This document shows, one piece after another, positions 1 to 9,309 of a stretch of DNA of 64,000 nt. The translations under genes and the position numbers were made by a program. This DNA comes from Candidatus Sumerlaeota bacterium (GTDB taxonomy: Bacteria > Sumerlaeota > Sumerlaeia > Sumerlaeales > Sumerlaeaceae): assembly GCA_017161655.1 (NCBI GenBank), contig JADFCV010000005.1:133142-197141 (forward strand), written 5' to 3'. The notes beneath the pieces were generated by a model. It did not search any database. It was not told the DNA's origin and saw only the letters and a list, made by a program, of their open reading frames with translations. Positions within the stretch are counted from its first letter, which is position 1. Every line of letters begins with the position of its first letter.

Positions 1-456
1 GCTTAGAAACTCACGAACAAAATCTTGGACCCATTGGCCTTGCTCAGCAGCCGACGAAAAGGTTGGTGTCGATTTCTCCATGCGACCAAGAATGGTCCCA
101 CCGAGATTCATGATGAGCCCAACAGTCACGATCTTCCCGAGATCGACTCCCAACACACATGCCGCGTGAGGATTCAGGGAAACAGGAATTGGCCGACGTC
201 CAATCGCTGTACGACGCGGTTCGGATTCAATAGCAAGACCATCGCGCACGAGTTCATCCACTAAGCCTGAAACCGTGGGAAGATTGAACCCCAGTTTGCG
301 GGCGATTTCGACCCGTGCAATCGGTCCATAGCGCCGGATAGCGTCGAGCACCTGGTGTTTACGAATCCGTCTCTTTTCGGCCGTGCGTTCGGCCGGGCTA
401 TCAGGATTATTCAGCAGTAACAAAACTTGTCGCGTGCGAATTCCTGGCAATGACAT
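1..456 (-). CDS. ROK family transcriptional regulator (partial, C-terminus outside window)
   Basis: The reading frame starts at ATG 456 and runs open to the first base of the window, giving 152 residues. Residues about 30-75 form a winged helix-turn-helix (KHQVLDAIRRYGPIARVEIA, then LGFNLPTVSGLVDELVRDGL). The start of the ROK ASKHA fold follows at VLGVDLGKIVTVGL. This order, DNA-binding domain then sugar-kinase-like fold, is that of ROK repressors such as NagC, Mlc and XylR, which sense sugars or sugar phosphates. The ligand cannot be read because the sugar-binding half lies outside the window. The gene is divergent from nothing close; the phosphate permease gene ends 255 bases away on the same strand. 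Confidence 0.88.
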   Translation of the reverse strand, partial: MSLPGIRTRQVLLLLNNPDSPAERTAEKRRIRKHQVLDAIRRYGPIARVEIARKLGFNLPTVSGLVDELVRDGLAIESEPRRTAIGRRPIPVSLNPHAACVLGVDLGKIVTVGLIMNLGGTILGRMEKSTPTFSSAAEQGQWVQDFVREFLS

Positions 457-472
457 TTCTAAAACCCCATTC

Positions 473-483
473 AAAACTGTTTT
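473..483. promoter_or_regulatory. possible operator upstream of the ROK regulator gene
   Basis: AAAACTGTTTT is a perfect palindrome around its central base and ends 17 bases upstream of the regulator's ATG. ROK repressors are often autoregulated through AT-rich palindromes, so this could be its own site. It is short and AT-rich, so chance is a real alternative. Confidence 0.25.
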
Positions 484-711
484 AGAGCGAAATTGAAGAG
501 GCGACGGAGAGTGATGTCTAGCATTAATTTAATCAGAAACAACTTTGCACTCCCGGATAGGTAAACATTTGCAAAAACGAGTCTTGGGGCCGATTTTGTT
601 TCTTGAGCGGCAAAAAATAATCAGGTCGAGAGGGCCCAAGACATTCCTTTCTCCTCTTGCTTTCAACACGTTTCATGCCGGCTGTTCTTCGGCTTTGATC
701 TCAGAGCAGTC

Positions 712-1737
712 TCAACCCAAAAATGGCTTCAGGGCGAAAAAACAAGCCGCCGAGACGAGGCCAGCACACGGGATAGTCAGGATCCAGGCCCAGACGATGC
801 GCCCCGCTACGCCCCATTTTACTCCAGAGAGTTTCTGGGTCGCCCCAACACCCACAATGGCACCAGTAATAGTGTGAGTGGTCGAAACGGGAATGCCCAA
901 GTGTGTGGCGAGAAACAAAGTGGAAGCCCCAGCAACCTCAGCGCAAAACCCCCCAACAGGTTGCAACTTTGTCAGCTTCATGCCCATGGTTTTGACGATT
1001 CGCCACCCACCCAGAGCAGTTCCGATGCCCATGGCGAGGTGACAGGAGAAAATGATGGCGAGCGAAGCTGGATCGGTCAGTGACAGCTTTTTCTGAGGGG
1101 AAAAGGCACCTACTGCTACCAACAGAGCCACAATGATGCCCATCGTTTTTTGAGCATCGTTCCCGCCGTGGCCAAGCGAGTACAACGCGGCAGAAACGAG
1201 TTGCCCCTTGCGAAAGAACTTGTCCACAGTGCGTGGGCGCCAACTCTGGAAAATCCAGAAAACGAAAAGCATAATAGCGAATCCCAGTATCATCCCCAAA
1301 ACCGGCGCGGCGGGGATAAACACCATCGTGTGCCAGAGGCGATCCCAGCAAATGATATCAAGTCCGCCGTACGCAATGCCGGCGCCAGCAAAGCCACCAA
1401 TCAGCGCGTGTGAACTACTTGTCGGAATTCCCCACCACCATGTAAGCAAATCCCAAACAATAGCCCCAACAAGCCCACACAGCACCACGTAAACGTAAAT
1501 CGACTGACCACTTGTGATCTTAACGATCTTTGACACGGTGTCTGCGACCTTGGCCTCGAAGAAAAACATTGCGGCGAAATTGAAGAACGCGGCCCACATA
1601 ACGGCTTGCCCAGGGGTCAGAACACGTGTGGATACAATGGTGGCAATACTGTTTGCACAATCGTGAAATCCATTGATGACATCGAAAATCAGAGCCGCCG
1701 CAATTGTCAGCACGACAACAACCAGTATGAAACTCAT
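712..1737 (-). CDS. pit: PiT-family inorganic phosphate permease
   Basis: A 341-residue polytopic inner-membrane protein that imports phosphate, probably as metal-phosphate driven by proton or sodium symport. It shows the family's duplicated signatures: NGFHDCANSIAT near residue 22, GHGGNDAQKTMG near residue 190 and STTHTITGAIVGVGA near residue 283. Its length matches the short bacterial/archaeal PiT proteins (about 330-340) rather than E. coli PitA (about 500). The start is ATG 1737, two bases after the stop of the DUF47 gene, so the two are one operon with translational coupling likely. The pair DUF47 + PiT is a recurrent arrangement in which the DUF47 protein modulates the permease. Confidence 0.93.
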   Translation of the reverse strand: MSFILVVVVLTIAAALIFDVINGFHDCANSIATIVSTRVLTPGQAVMWAAFFNFAAMFFFEAKVADTVSKIVKITSGQSIYVYVVLCGLVGAIVWDLLTWWWGIPTSSSHALIGGFAGAGIAYGGLDIICWDRLWHTMVFIPAAPVLGMILGFAIMLFVFWIFQSWRPRTVDKFFRKGQLVSAALYSLGHGGNDAQKTMGIIVALLVAVGAFSPQKKLSLTDPASLAIIFSCHLAMGIGTALGGWRIVKTMGMKLTKLQPVGGFCAEVAGASTLFLATHLGIPVSTTHTITGAIVGVGATQKLSGVKWGVAGRIVWAWILTIPCAGLVSAACFFALKPFLG

Positions 1738-1739
1738 GG

Positions 1740-2366
1740 TTAGGACGCCTCGATTGTGATGCCTTGAATGATGTTTGCCACGTCTTCGCAGCGATCGGAT
1801 GCGAGCTCGAGAATCTCAAAAATCTCTTTCCACTTTATCACTGCAATCGGATTAGGCTCCTCATTGAACAAACGTGCCAGTGCACGCCTTAGGACAGTGT
1901 CGGCCTCGTTCTCAAACCCATAGATGTTCACGCAACATGTTTTGATCGCTTCGAGGTTGTCCGGACTGCGCATAAGCTTCAGCGCCTTTGAAATCTCTGT
2001 CGTGGATTTCACAAGTAAATCGGCGGCCAGACGCATCTCTTCGCGCAGCTCGTGAATTTCGTAAAGGCGCAGCCGCATGACGGCTGAATCGACCGCATCA
2101 ATGATGTCGTCCATCCGCTTCATCAAGCGGTGGATGTCACCGCGTTCAATAGGGGTAATGAACGTTTCATGCAGAGCTTCTATGCACTCATGAGTGATGC
2201 GGTCCGTAGCGTGCTCGAGCTCTTTGATGCGCGTGGCGCGCTGGTCAATATCATTGCCACTCTCCGCGAGCTCGAGAAGCTCCTTGCAACCTTCGATGGT
2301 GAGTTCGATATGACGATCAAAAAAATCGAAGAAATCCGTTTTCTTCGGCAGCAATCGACGCAGCAT
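1740..2366 (-). CDS. DUF47 family PhoU-like protein, phosphate transport partner
   Basis: A 208-residue soluble, almost wholly helical and charge-rich protein (KELLELAESGNDIDQRATR, HRLMKRMDDIIDAVDSAVMR). It matches the DUF47/TIGR00153 family, a relative of PhoU built from two three-helix bundles with acidic metal-binding residues. It is the first gene of the operon with the PiT permease. Family knowledge says such proteins regulate or gate the adjacent PiT transporter; the substrate assignment comes from the neighbour. Start is ATG 2366, with a weak AAGGA upstream. Confidence 0.9.
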   Translation of the reverse strand: MLRRLLPKKTDFFDFFDRHIELTIEGCKELLELAESGNDIDQRATRIKELEHATDRITHECIEALHETFITPIERGDIHRLMKRMDDIIDAVDSAVMRLRLYEIHELREEMRLAADLLVKSTTEISKALKLMRSPDNLEAIKTCCVNIYGFENEADTVLRRALARLFNEEPNPIAVIKWKEIFEILELASDRCEDVANIIQGITIEAS

Positions 2367-2569
2367 AGCTGATCAGCCCATCCTTTCGATCATCGAAACT
2401 GCTTGGCCTTGCGCGAGTAGGGGAGCGCCAGAAGGAAGTCCTTAGATCCAGTCAATTCTTGCCTTGTGTCGGGAAAGTTCTCTGGCTTTTGCACTCCCGA
2501 CAGAACAGTACGACTTTGCCAAAAACAAGAGTCCAGAATTATTTTCGACAGCCGTGGGAAAAAAAGTCC

Positions 2570-2646
2570 TGGTCGGGGTGGCAGGACTTGAACCTGCGAC
2601 CTCAACGTCCCGAACGTTGCGCGCTAGCCACCTGCGCTACACCCCG
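2570..2646 (-). tRNA. tRNA-Pro (anticodon CGG)
   Basis: On the minus strand a 77-nt cloverleaf can be drawn. The acceptor stem CGGGGTG pairs with CACCCCG, followed by discriminator A and an encoded CCA. The D stem is GCGC/GCGC. The anticodon stem CAACG/CGTTG encloses loop TTCGGGA, giving anticodon CGG, which reads proline CCG. The T arm is GCAGG TTCAAGT CCTGC. The layout matches E. coli proK closely. A T-rich run follows the CCA, which may help end transcription. Confidence 0.96.
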
Positions 2647-2840
2647 ACTTTTCGGTGCGAAATTTCCTAACGACAAAACTGAGCCTTTATTCACTTCGCA
2701 TTCCCCTCCAATTTGATGTCTGAAATGAGCTGTAAGCTGGGGACACAAAATGTGTGCTGCGCTCGCCACGAATCGTTCCCATGCGAACACAAAGTTTTTG
2801 TATTGGACTCAAAGATACATTTTCGTGAGTCTTGCTGGCC

Positions 2841-4793
2841 ATGATTGAACGGCTCTTTGGCATAGGGCGTGAAAGCTTCCGGCAAGTCACCGGTTCACTG
2901 CGTTCTGATTTGGCACTTGCCCTGTTGGCAATGTTGCTTGTTTGCCTTCCACTTGTTCGCATTGGGCAACTCGAGGATTCGTTTCTTACGCCAAAATTAG
3001 CCTTGATGGCTTGGCTGCTGATTCCTATTGCGCTTGTCGTGTGTCTCCGCGCCTGGCGTGGGACGCTTAGATTGCCTGCGTTTCCACCGCACTCGATGCT
3101 TTTCATGCTATTTGTTGCTTGGGGCGGATTATCGCTCCTTTATGCACGTTCCGCAGCTCTTGGTCTTTACGCCCTTGCCTATTTCAGTACCCTCCTGGTT
3201 CTCCACATTCTCACGTTGGCCATCGTTCGCGATGCGCGTGCGGCCTGGAGCCTTCTGGCCCTGGGCATTGCAACAGCCGCACTTACTGCTCTGTGGACAC
3301 ACGCCGAAGACTTTATGAAGGGGAATGTGTTTGGGCGGGTCATGCCTCGTTTGCCTGATTGGCGCGGCTACCTTGCGGCCGGACTAGGAAACAGCGGACA
3401 TATAGCCGGTTTTGTCGGCATGTTCCTTCCTGCTTCCCTCCTCGCTTTCCTCGCTACGCGCCTCTTTCCTGCTGCCCTGTTTGTGGCTATCTGCCTCATG
3501 GCTTCATCGTTGGTTGTGACCTGGAGTGTGGGATCGTCCGGAGCGACACTTCTCACTCTTGTTTTTTGCGCTGCTGTGATCCTTCAGCGCCATTATCGTT
3601 CTCTGTTTCACTGGAGCCGACTCGTAGGCCTCATTGTCGTCTTCGCTATCATATTAGCTTTTTATCTTTCACCTTTTCCTGGCAATCCCCATGCCCCTTC
3701 CCTTCTCACGGAAGCCTTCAGCTCCCAGCGCTGGGCAGAAGGCTGGCCAACTCGCGTAGCGATTTGGAAAACAACGTGGCACATGATTCTCCACCATCTG
3801 TGGCTTGGTGTCGGCCTTGGAAATTTCACTCTCGAGTATGTGCGCCAGATTGTCCCTTCCCTCCTCGCAGATCCGCATTTGCGGGCATACGCCGGGGCAT
3901 ACACGAACGAAGCCCACAATGAGTATCTGCAAGTGTGGGCCGAACTGGGACTCGGGGGAATCGCTCTTTACCTAGGGATGTTTGTCGCGTTTTTTGTCCG
4001 GGCGCATCATTTATTCCACCGCGATGATGTCCCTCTTGCCGGTCGTCTTCTCGTTCTAGCAAGTGCGGCAGCAGTTTGCGTTTTCGCTCTTGATTCACTC
4101 ATGACCTTCCCACTGCGGCTTCCTTCTCATGCAGGATGGTTTGCTGTTTTTCTCGCTCTGCCGGAATCCTCGTTGTCCCTGGAAAGCAAAGGGGACACGA
4201 GGGGCGTCGGGGCACGCGTTCACCGACTTTTGCCGCTCGCTCCCCTCTGTGTTCTTCTTTTGCTTCTGTCACTTGCCAGTGTCATTTTTGCGCGTCGCAC
4301 GGTGGCGGAGTTCCTGTTCAAGCAGGGACGAGTCCTCGCGGAAGTGCCCATCACCACACCTTCCGGGGCTGTGGTTGTTCCGTGGCAGGCGGCAGAGGCC
4401 ACTTTTCGTCGAGGGGTGGAAGAGCTGCTTCAGGGTGAAAAAGCCAAGGCGGAGCAAAGCTTTCAAGCAGCGCGCCAAATTCTAGAGCAATCGCCCTTCC
4501 CCGAGGTTGAAGTTTATTGGCGCAAAGCCCTGGAGTGGGATCCGCGCTATTCCAACGCCTCTAGCCGTTATGGGGCCCTGTTGCTCATGCGCGGCAATTA
4601 CGCCGAAGCTCAACGAGTGCTGAAACAAACCTTGCTCGACCTCGAAGCCCACGAGGTGCACGAGCGACTCGGATTCGCCTATTTCTTCCTTGGTGACATC
4701 CGGACCGCTATTACTGAATGGGACCTCTGCCGACAGCGGCGTCCGCTTTTTGCAGACTATTATCGCGAGCTTATTCGGGCGGCCCAAAAATGA
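2841..4793 (+). CDS. O-antigen ligase/polymerase-like membrane protein with C-terminal TPR region
   Basis: About 650 residues. Roughly 12 hydrophobic segments fill residues 20-480. A periplasmic loop carries AHNEYLQVWAELGLGG near residue 355, the conserved His-containing motif of the Wzy_C/WaaL superfamily, which joins or polymerises lipid-linked glycans on the periplasmic side of the inner membrane. The last ~150 residues are soluble with TPR-like helices (ASSRYGALLLMRGNYAEAQR, AHEVHERLGFAYFFLGDI). I chose ATG 2841 because the only upstream start in frame is a TTG at 2832. It overlaps the next gene by ATGA, so both are probably translated together. Ligase, polymerase or protein O-oligosaccharyltransferase cannot be separated from sequence. 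Confidence 0.8.
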   Translation: MIERLFGIGRESFRQVTGSLRSDLALALLAMLLVCLPLVRIGQLEDSFLTPKLALMAWLLIPIALVVCLRAWRGTLRLPAFPPHSMLFMLFVAWGGLSLLYARSAALGLYALAYFSTLLVLHILTLAIVRDARAAWSLLALGIATAALTALWTHAEDFMKGNVFGRVMPRLPDWRGYLAAGLGNSGHIAGFVGMFLPASLLAFLATRLFPAALFVAICLMASSLVVTWSVGSSGATLLTLVFCAAVILQRHYRSLFHWSRLVGLIVVFAIILAFYLSPFPGNPHAPSLLTEAFSSQRWAEGWPTRVAIWKTTWHMILHHLWLGVGLGNFTLEYVRQIVPSLLADPHLRAYAGAYTNEAHNEYLQVWAELGLGGIALYLGMFVAFFVRAHHLFHRDDVPLAGRLLVLASAAAVCVFALDSLMTFPLRLPSHAGWFAVFLALPESSLSLESKGDTRGVGARVHRLLPLAPLCVLLLLLSLASVIFARRTVAEFLFKQGRVLAEVPITTPSGAVVVPWQAAEATFRRGVEELLQGEKAKAEQSFQAARQILEQSPFPEVEVYWRKALEWDPRYSNASSRYGALLLMRGNYAEAQRVLKQTLLDLEAHEVHERLGFAYFFLGDIRTAITEWDLCRQRRPLFADYYRELIRAAQK

Positions 4794-6376
4794 CTCTTGC
4801 CACTCAGCCCCATAAGGGTCGTCGCCGGCTGATTCTCATTCTTTGTTTGCTTGCGGCACTCCTGCGCGTGGCAAAACTCGACACCATTCCTCCAGCCCTC
4901 TTTCGCGATGAGGCAGAAAAACTCTACAATGCGTTTTGTCTGGCTCATTCAGGACGCGACTGCTCAGGGCATCTGCTTCCACTCTTTGTGCAGGTTTTCG
5001 GCGTGACGACATCCGCAATCTATCAATATGCAACTGTGCCATTTGTCTGGCTCTTCGGGATGGGGGAGTGGGCCGCACGTCTGCCAGCTGCGCTCGTCGG
5101 GACATGCACTGTTTTGCTCACGTTCCTCTGGATCGAAAAAGCTCGTGGCACACGTGCGGCCATGTGGGCCGCAGTATTTCTTGCCTTTTCGCCATGGCAC
5201 GTCGTGTTCAGCCGATGGGCCCAGCAGGGAATCTTTCTGCCTTTATTTCTGGCTGGAGCAATGAGCGCCTGGCAGATTTTTCTCCGCGGCAAGGGGGGAG
5301 CACTTGTTTGGGCGGCGATAGCTCTCGCCCTCGCATTCTACACCTACGATGTTGCGCGTGCTTTTGTCCCTCTCCTTATGCTCCTCCTCTGTGTGCTTTA
5401 TTGGCGCGAGTTATGCGCTCACTGGCGCTGGGCTCTTACCAGTGCTCTTGTATTCGTCATTCTTTCACTTCCCACGCTCTGGCTGCTTATCTTCCGCACA
5501 GAGGCTGCTCAGGCACGTTTTTCGCGGATCAGCATTTTTGCGCCTGGTCAGTCGTTCTCGTCCGTAATTTCGATGTTTTCTCGTAACTATGTGGCGCATT
5601 TCTCTCCATCGTTTCTCCTTTTACACGGGGACTCAGAACTTCGGCATGGCGCAGGCGTGGGAATCCTCACAGCATTCGAGTTTGCTGCGCTAATCATGGG
5701 AACGGTGGTTACGGCGCGTTCAAGAAGTCGCTTCGGCTGGCTACTGCTGGGCTGGCTGCTTTGCTATCCTGTGGCGGCAAGTCTTACCCGTGAAGGAATT
5801 CCTCACGCGCTTCGATCAATTGTTGGTATTCCCGCAGTCCAGGCCCTTGCTGCTATCGGCGTAACGCGATTTGAGCGCTTGGCTAGACTCCGTTGGAAAC
5901 GTTCTTTCACGGCTATTCTCCTGGCTATGCAACTCCTTACGTTTTTTCCTTTTGCTTACCGTTACTGGGGAGACTACCGGACACGGTCGGCCTGGAACTG
6001 GCAATACGGAGTAAAGGATTCGTTGGCCATCCTCGAACGCTTGGAGCCCGATCTTGACCGCATCGCCTTCTATCGAATTTTCGGAGCAGAGTATCTCGTT
6101 GCGGTTTATCGTCGCATCCCGCCATCCGAGTTCCGTCCGGATCGTCCCCGCATAGGCAAATTCGAATGGCTGCCTTTTGATCTCGATTTGGCAAGTTGGG
6201 CCCCTCTCCGTCAGGAAGCTGTCGCTGTTGTCACCGTTCCTGTCGGAAGACCTCCATCCGGGGTTGCATCCATTCCTATTCACGCCCCGAATTCAAAAGA
6301 TGTGGTGGCGGTGATCTATTTGAACGAAAATGCGCTAAAACATCTGCGTGACCATGCTCAACAAGTGTCCGATTGA
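4790..6376 (+). CDS. GT39/ArnT-like membrane glycosyltransferase
   Basis: A 528-residue polytopic protein of the GT-C fold. After the first membrane helix comes PPALFRDEAEKLYNAFCL, where the acidic pair DE sits in the first periplasmic loop, as in dolichyl-phosphate/undecaprenyl-phosphate sugar transferases (PMT, ArnT). About ten further hydrophobic segments follow, then a periplasmic C-terminal domain of ~120 residues. It is expected to move a sugar from a polyprenyl-phosphate carrier to a lipid or protein at the outer face of the inner membrane. The start ATG at 4790 overlaps the upstream stop (ATGA), so an in-frame extension to 4718 is unlikely to be used. Acceptor and sugar are unknown. 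Confidence 0.78.
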   Translation: MTLATQPHKGRRRLILILCLLAALLRVAKLDTIPPALFRDEAEKLYNAFCLAHSGRDCSGHLLPLFVQVFGVTTSAIYQYATVPFVWLFGMGEWAARLPAALVGTCTVLLTFLWIEKARGTRAAMWAAVFLAFSPWHVVFSRWAQQGIFLPLFLAGAMSAWQIFLRGKGGALVWAAIALALAFYTYDVARAFVPLLMLLLCVLYWRELCAHWRWALTSALVFVILSLPTLWLLIFRTEAAQARFSRISIFAPGQSFSSVISMFSRNYVAHFSPSFLLLHGDSELRHGAGVGILTAFEFAALIMGTVVTARSRSRFGWLLLGWLLCYPVAASLTREGIPHALRSIVGIPAVQALAAIGVTRFERLARLRWKRSFTAILLAMQLLTFFPFAYRYWGDYRTRSAWNWQYGVKDSLAILERLEPDLDRIAFYRIFGAEYLVAVYRRIPPSEFRPDRPRIGKFEWLPFDLDLASWAPLRQEAVAVVTVPVGRPPSGVASIPIHAPNSKDVVAVIYLNENALKHLRDHAQQVSD

Positions 6377-7001
6377 CGTATCATCATTCGACAGGCGCTA
6401 CCCACCGGCGTTTTTCGAGCAACCAACACTGGAACTCGCACGCCAGCTCTTGGGCACCGTACTTGTCCATCGTTCCTCCGAAGGCATCACCGCAGGCCGC
6501 ATCGTCGAAGTGGAGGCTTATTGTGGACCGGAGGATAAGGGATCGCACTCATACGGCGGGCGACTTTCGGAGCGCAATCGCGCGATGTTTGGCCCGAAGG
6601 GGCATGCTTACATTTATCTCATTTACGGGATGTATTGGTGCTTCAACGTGGTAAGCGGTCCACCTGGTCTCCCGCAAGCCGTGCTTGTCCGCGCTTTGGA
6701 TCCCGTTTTTGGTGAGCAGCTTATGCGCTCGCGCCTCAACGCCCCTCATGCCCCCATCCATTCCTTATGCCGTGGTCCGGGGAAATTGTGCAAAGCCATG
6801 GGCATCACCGGTGCCCTCTACGGGGAACCTCTTTGGGGTGACACTCTCTTCCTTGTGCCGGGGGAGCTTGCCCCTGATGAGGAAATCGGAAGCTCTCATC
6901 GCATAAATATTGCTTATGCCCAGGAATACGCCCACTTGCCGTGGCGTTTGTACGTGCGAAACCACCCTGCTGTGAGTGGCCCCTCACGACTTCGTCGGTA
7001 A
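6354..7001 (+). CDS. DNA-3-methyladenine glycosylase (AAG/MPG type)
   Basis: About 215 residues, the usual length for bacterial AAG-family enzymes. It removes 3-methyladenine, hypoxanthine and other alkylated or deaminated purines, starting base-excision repair. Family landmarks are present in order: LARQLLGTVLV, the catalytic glutamate in IVEVEAYCGPEDKGSH, the loop GPKGHAYIYLIYGMYWC, and RGPGKLCKAMGI. ATG 6354 (alternative GTG 6348) lies inside the end of the upstream glycosyltransferase gene, an overlap of about 23 bases, so it is carried on a glycan-synthesis transcript although unrelated in function. Its 3' end overlaps the convergent gene by 18 bases. Confidence 0.93.
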   Translation: MLNKCPIDVSSFDRRYPPAFFEQPTLELARQLLGTVLVHRSSEGITAGRIVEVEAYCGPEDKGSHSYGGRLSERNRAMFGPKGHAYIYLIYGMYWCFNVVSGPPGLPQAVLVRALDPVFGEQLMRSRLNAPHAPIHSLCRGPGKLCKAMGITGALYGEPLWGDTLFLVPGELAPDEEIGSSHRINIAYAQEYAHLPWRLYVRNHPAVSGPSRLRR

Positions 7002-8069
7002 AGATTCCTTTCCCTCTTCTTTGCGTAGGCTGTGTTCGCCAGCAACTGCAGCGGGGGACAAGAGGTGCCACAATCCGCCGATGACAGCAAGTCCCACCAA
7101 GCATGCGAAATGAATCGTGCTGAGCGCCACCGCTTGTTCCTTGCTCAAGCCAGCGTGAGAGGTCAGTGTGAGATAGGCAACTTCTCGCAGGCCAATCCCA
7201 TTCACGGATAGTGGTAGAAGCGCAGTAAGCGTGGCTGCCGGGACAAAGACGCAAGCCTCAGTAACCGACATCGGTGCGCCGATCGCGCGGGCCGCGCACC
7301 ATCCCATCAGGCAATCAAGAAATTGCGTGAGCACAGAGAGCAGCAAAGCGACAGGAAAAACTTTTCGCATGTCGCCCGTAGCTCCGTGAAACGCATCAGC
7401 GAAGCTAATGAACCGCGCGAGAATCGGGAGATGAGTGGCTGGCTTTGCCAGACGTCGCCACAAAAGGGTGCGCACGCGTTCGGAAAACAACACCATATTG
7501 ATAGCTGCATACACCCCTGCCACAACAGCAAACCATGTGCGGAGATTATCGAACGCAGCGAGGGCACCGCCGAAAACTCCAAACCGAATTTCCACCAAGC
7601 TTGTTGCTATCAGCGCAAGGATCAGCAGCCCGCCCATGCCGGTGTTGCGTTGCATGAGCGCTGCACTTGCAGCAACCGATGTGCTGCCGGCAGCAGCCCG
7701 CGTGAGAGCAATTCTGGCGACGTCGCCCCCAACGGACGAGGGCAAAAACATGCTGTAGAACTCTCCGATAAGCATAGCTCGAGTGAGGTCAAAAAAACGA
7801 CAATGAACACCCTGCGACTTTAGAAGGAGCTGCCATTTATAGACCGTGATCAGCTCGCCGATAAGAAACAACAAGAACCCCAGTGCGACATAGGCCGGCA
7901 CAGCTCGTCCGAGCACGCGCAGTGCTCCCACTAGGTCAGCCTGCCGTGTGAAAATCCAGACGAGCAAGATCACGGTAACCCCAACGCGGAGCATAAACTG
8001 CCAGCCAAATGTTTTGCGGCTTCGCTTGCTCGAAGTCTCGCCTTGCTCCAGGGTTGCTCGTCCTTTCAT
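6984..8069 (-). CDS. Lysylphosphatidylglycerol synthase/flippase-like membrane protein (UPF0104, AglD-type)
   Basis: A 361-residue protein with about eight membrane helices, matching the UPF0104/YbhN/AglD family. Characteristic stretches are GELITVYKWQLLLKSQG, MLIGEFYSMFLPSSVGGDVAR and LSVNGIGLREVAYL. Proteins of this family are the membrane half of MprF or stand-alone lipid flippase-like proteins; the archaeal AglD has been linked to N-glycosylation. It lacks the soluble aminoacyl-transferase domain, so it does not itself make lysyl-PG. The location beside glycan transferases suggests lipid-linked sugar movement, but this is inference. ATG 8069 faces the divergent oxidoreductase gene across 166 bases. 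Confidence 0.8.
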   Translation of the reverse strand: MKGRATLEQGETSSKRSRKTFGWQFMLRVGVTVILLVWIFTRQADLVGALRVLGRAVPAYVALGFLLFLIGELITVYKWQLLLKSQGVHCRFFDLTRAMLIGEFYSMFLPSSVGGDVARIALTRAAAGSTSVAASAALMQRNTGMGGLLILALIATSLVEIRFGVFGGALAAFDNLRTWFAVVAGVYAAINMVLFSERVRTLLWRRLAKPATHLPILARFISFADAFHGATGDMRKVFPVALLLSVLTQFLDCLMGWCAARAIGAPMSVTEACVFVPAATLTALLPLSVNGIGLREVAYLTLTSHAGLSKEQAVALSTIHFACLVGLAVIGGLWHLLSPAAVAGEHSLRKEEGKESLPTKS

Positions 8070-8235
8070 GGGCTTACGGCATGACCTTTCTTATCAGTTC
8101 CATTCAAGCAATTTAGATCTGCCGCTTTTTCATGACCTATGGTTTCTACTCTTCCGACCTTGACCCCACTTCGAGGTTGGGGTTCTCTCGTGGTGGACTC
8201 ACGATTCTGGGAAACAGTCGTTCGGAGGAAGACAA

Positions 8236-9309
8236 ATGCTGCGCCTGGGAGTTTTGGGAGCTGGGAATATGGCTCGAATTCATGCGTCTGCCTTCAGTCG
8301 CACCGGTAAAGCGAGGATCGCTGTCTTCTATGCTCCCGACGATGCCGCGTCCCGTCTGGCCGAGCGACACAAGGCGTATTGTGCCCGATCATTAGACGAG
8401 TTTTTCGAGCACACTCAGCTCGATGCTGTTGTTATCGCAACTCCCACTCATACGCACGCTGAGCTCTTAGAAAAGATCCGTCAAGCCAACGTCCACATTT
8501 TCTGCGAAAAACCTCTCGCAAGGACGGAAGAGGAACTCCAGCACCTGGAAAACTTATTTGACGGCTACCCCAAGATCTTCATGGTCGGCCACACCGTGCG
8601 CTTTTTCCCGGAGTATGAGTACGCCCGGAACGTTTTGTCCGAGCATGAGTTAGGGCAATTGGGAGTTCTGCGGCTCGGTCGGTGCGGTGGTTTCGATCTC
8701 CCGGGCGAGCACTGGCTCTTTGATTTTTCAAAAAGCGGCGGAGTTGTGCTCGACATGATGATTCACGATCTTGATTTTGCCGACTGGGCGGCCGGCCCTC
8801 TCGTGAGTGTCTTTGCTCGTCGGGCTCATGTCCCATCCCCCGCAGATGATTTTTGCCTGGTCATTGGACGTCTCGCAGATGGTGCCATTATTCATCTTGA
8901 AGGAAGCTGGGCCGAGCCTCCAAATACATTTTATTATTTTTACGAAATAGCAGCAAGCGAAGGAATACTAGATTACGATTCAAGGCGTTCACCAGCTTAT
9001 CAGTTCCGCGCCCGAGGGTCAGCTCAATGTCATTTTGACCAGGGGACTGCCTGCACCCCCACTCATCACACACCCTATGATCGGCAGGCAGAAGCGTTTG
9101 TGGACGCTATTATGCGGAACGGCACTTCACCTGTTTCTCTCGCAACAGGTGCGCGTGCTGTGCGACTCGCCCTTGCTGTGCTTGAGTCCGCAGCGACAGG
9201 CCGGCCTGTCGACGTCGCTCCGCCTACGGTTTTGCGAAAGCAAGAAACCCCTGGCAGTGAAAAAGGGGAAAACGCCCGCGAGAGCACTGACGACGGTGCC
9301 GGAGCTTGA
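8236..9309 (+). CDS. Gfo/Idh/MocA family oxidoreductase
   Basis: 357 residues. The N-terminal Rossmann fold is clear: LGVLGAGNMARIHASAF at residues 4-20, then DAVVIATPTHTHAELL and the family hallmark FCEKPLA near residue 92. The C-terminal half has the alpha/beta substrate domain, with MIHDLDFADW (histidine and aspartate of the active-site region) and HTPYDRQAEAFVDAI. Members are NAD(P)-dependent dehydrogenases of sugars, sugar nucleotides or inositols. The start ATG 8236 has GGAGG eight bases upstream. The last ~60 codons overlap the convergent gene below for 183 bases; the domain itself seems to end near residue 330, so this tail may be dispensable. Confidence 0.9.
   Translation: MLRLGVLGAGNMARIHASAFSRTGKARIAVFYAPDDAASRLAERHKAYCARSLDEFFEHTQLDAVVIATPTHTHAELLEKIRQANVHIFCEKPLARTEEELQHLENLFDGYPKIFMVGHTVRFFPEYEYARNVLSEHELGQLGVLRLGRCGGFDLPGEHWLFDFSKSGGVVLDMMIHDLDFADWAAGPLVSVFARRAHVPSPADDFCLVIGRLADGAIIHLEGSWAEPPNTFYYFYEIAASEGILDYDSRRSPAYQFRARGSAQCHFDQGTACTPTHHTPYDRQAEAFVDAIMRNGTSPVSLATGARAVRLALAVLESAATGRPVDVAPPTVLRKQETPGSEKGENARESTDDGAGA

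Noticed and set aside
2468..2504. GTCGGGA/TCCCGAC inverted repeat near the tRNA gene
   Set aside because: 20-base AU-rich loop and no T-run; not convincing as terminator or operator.
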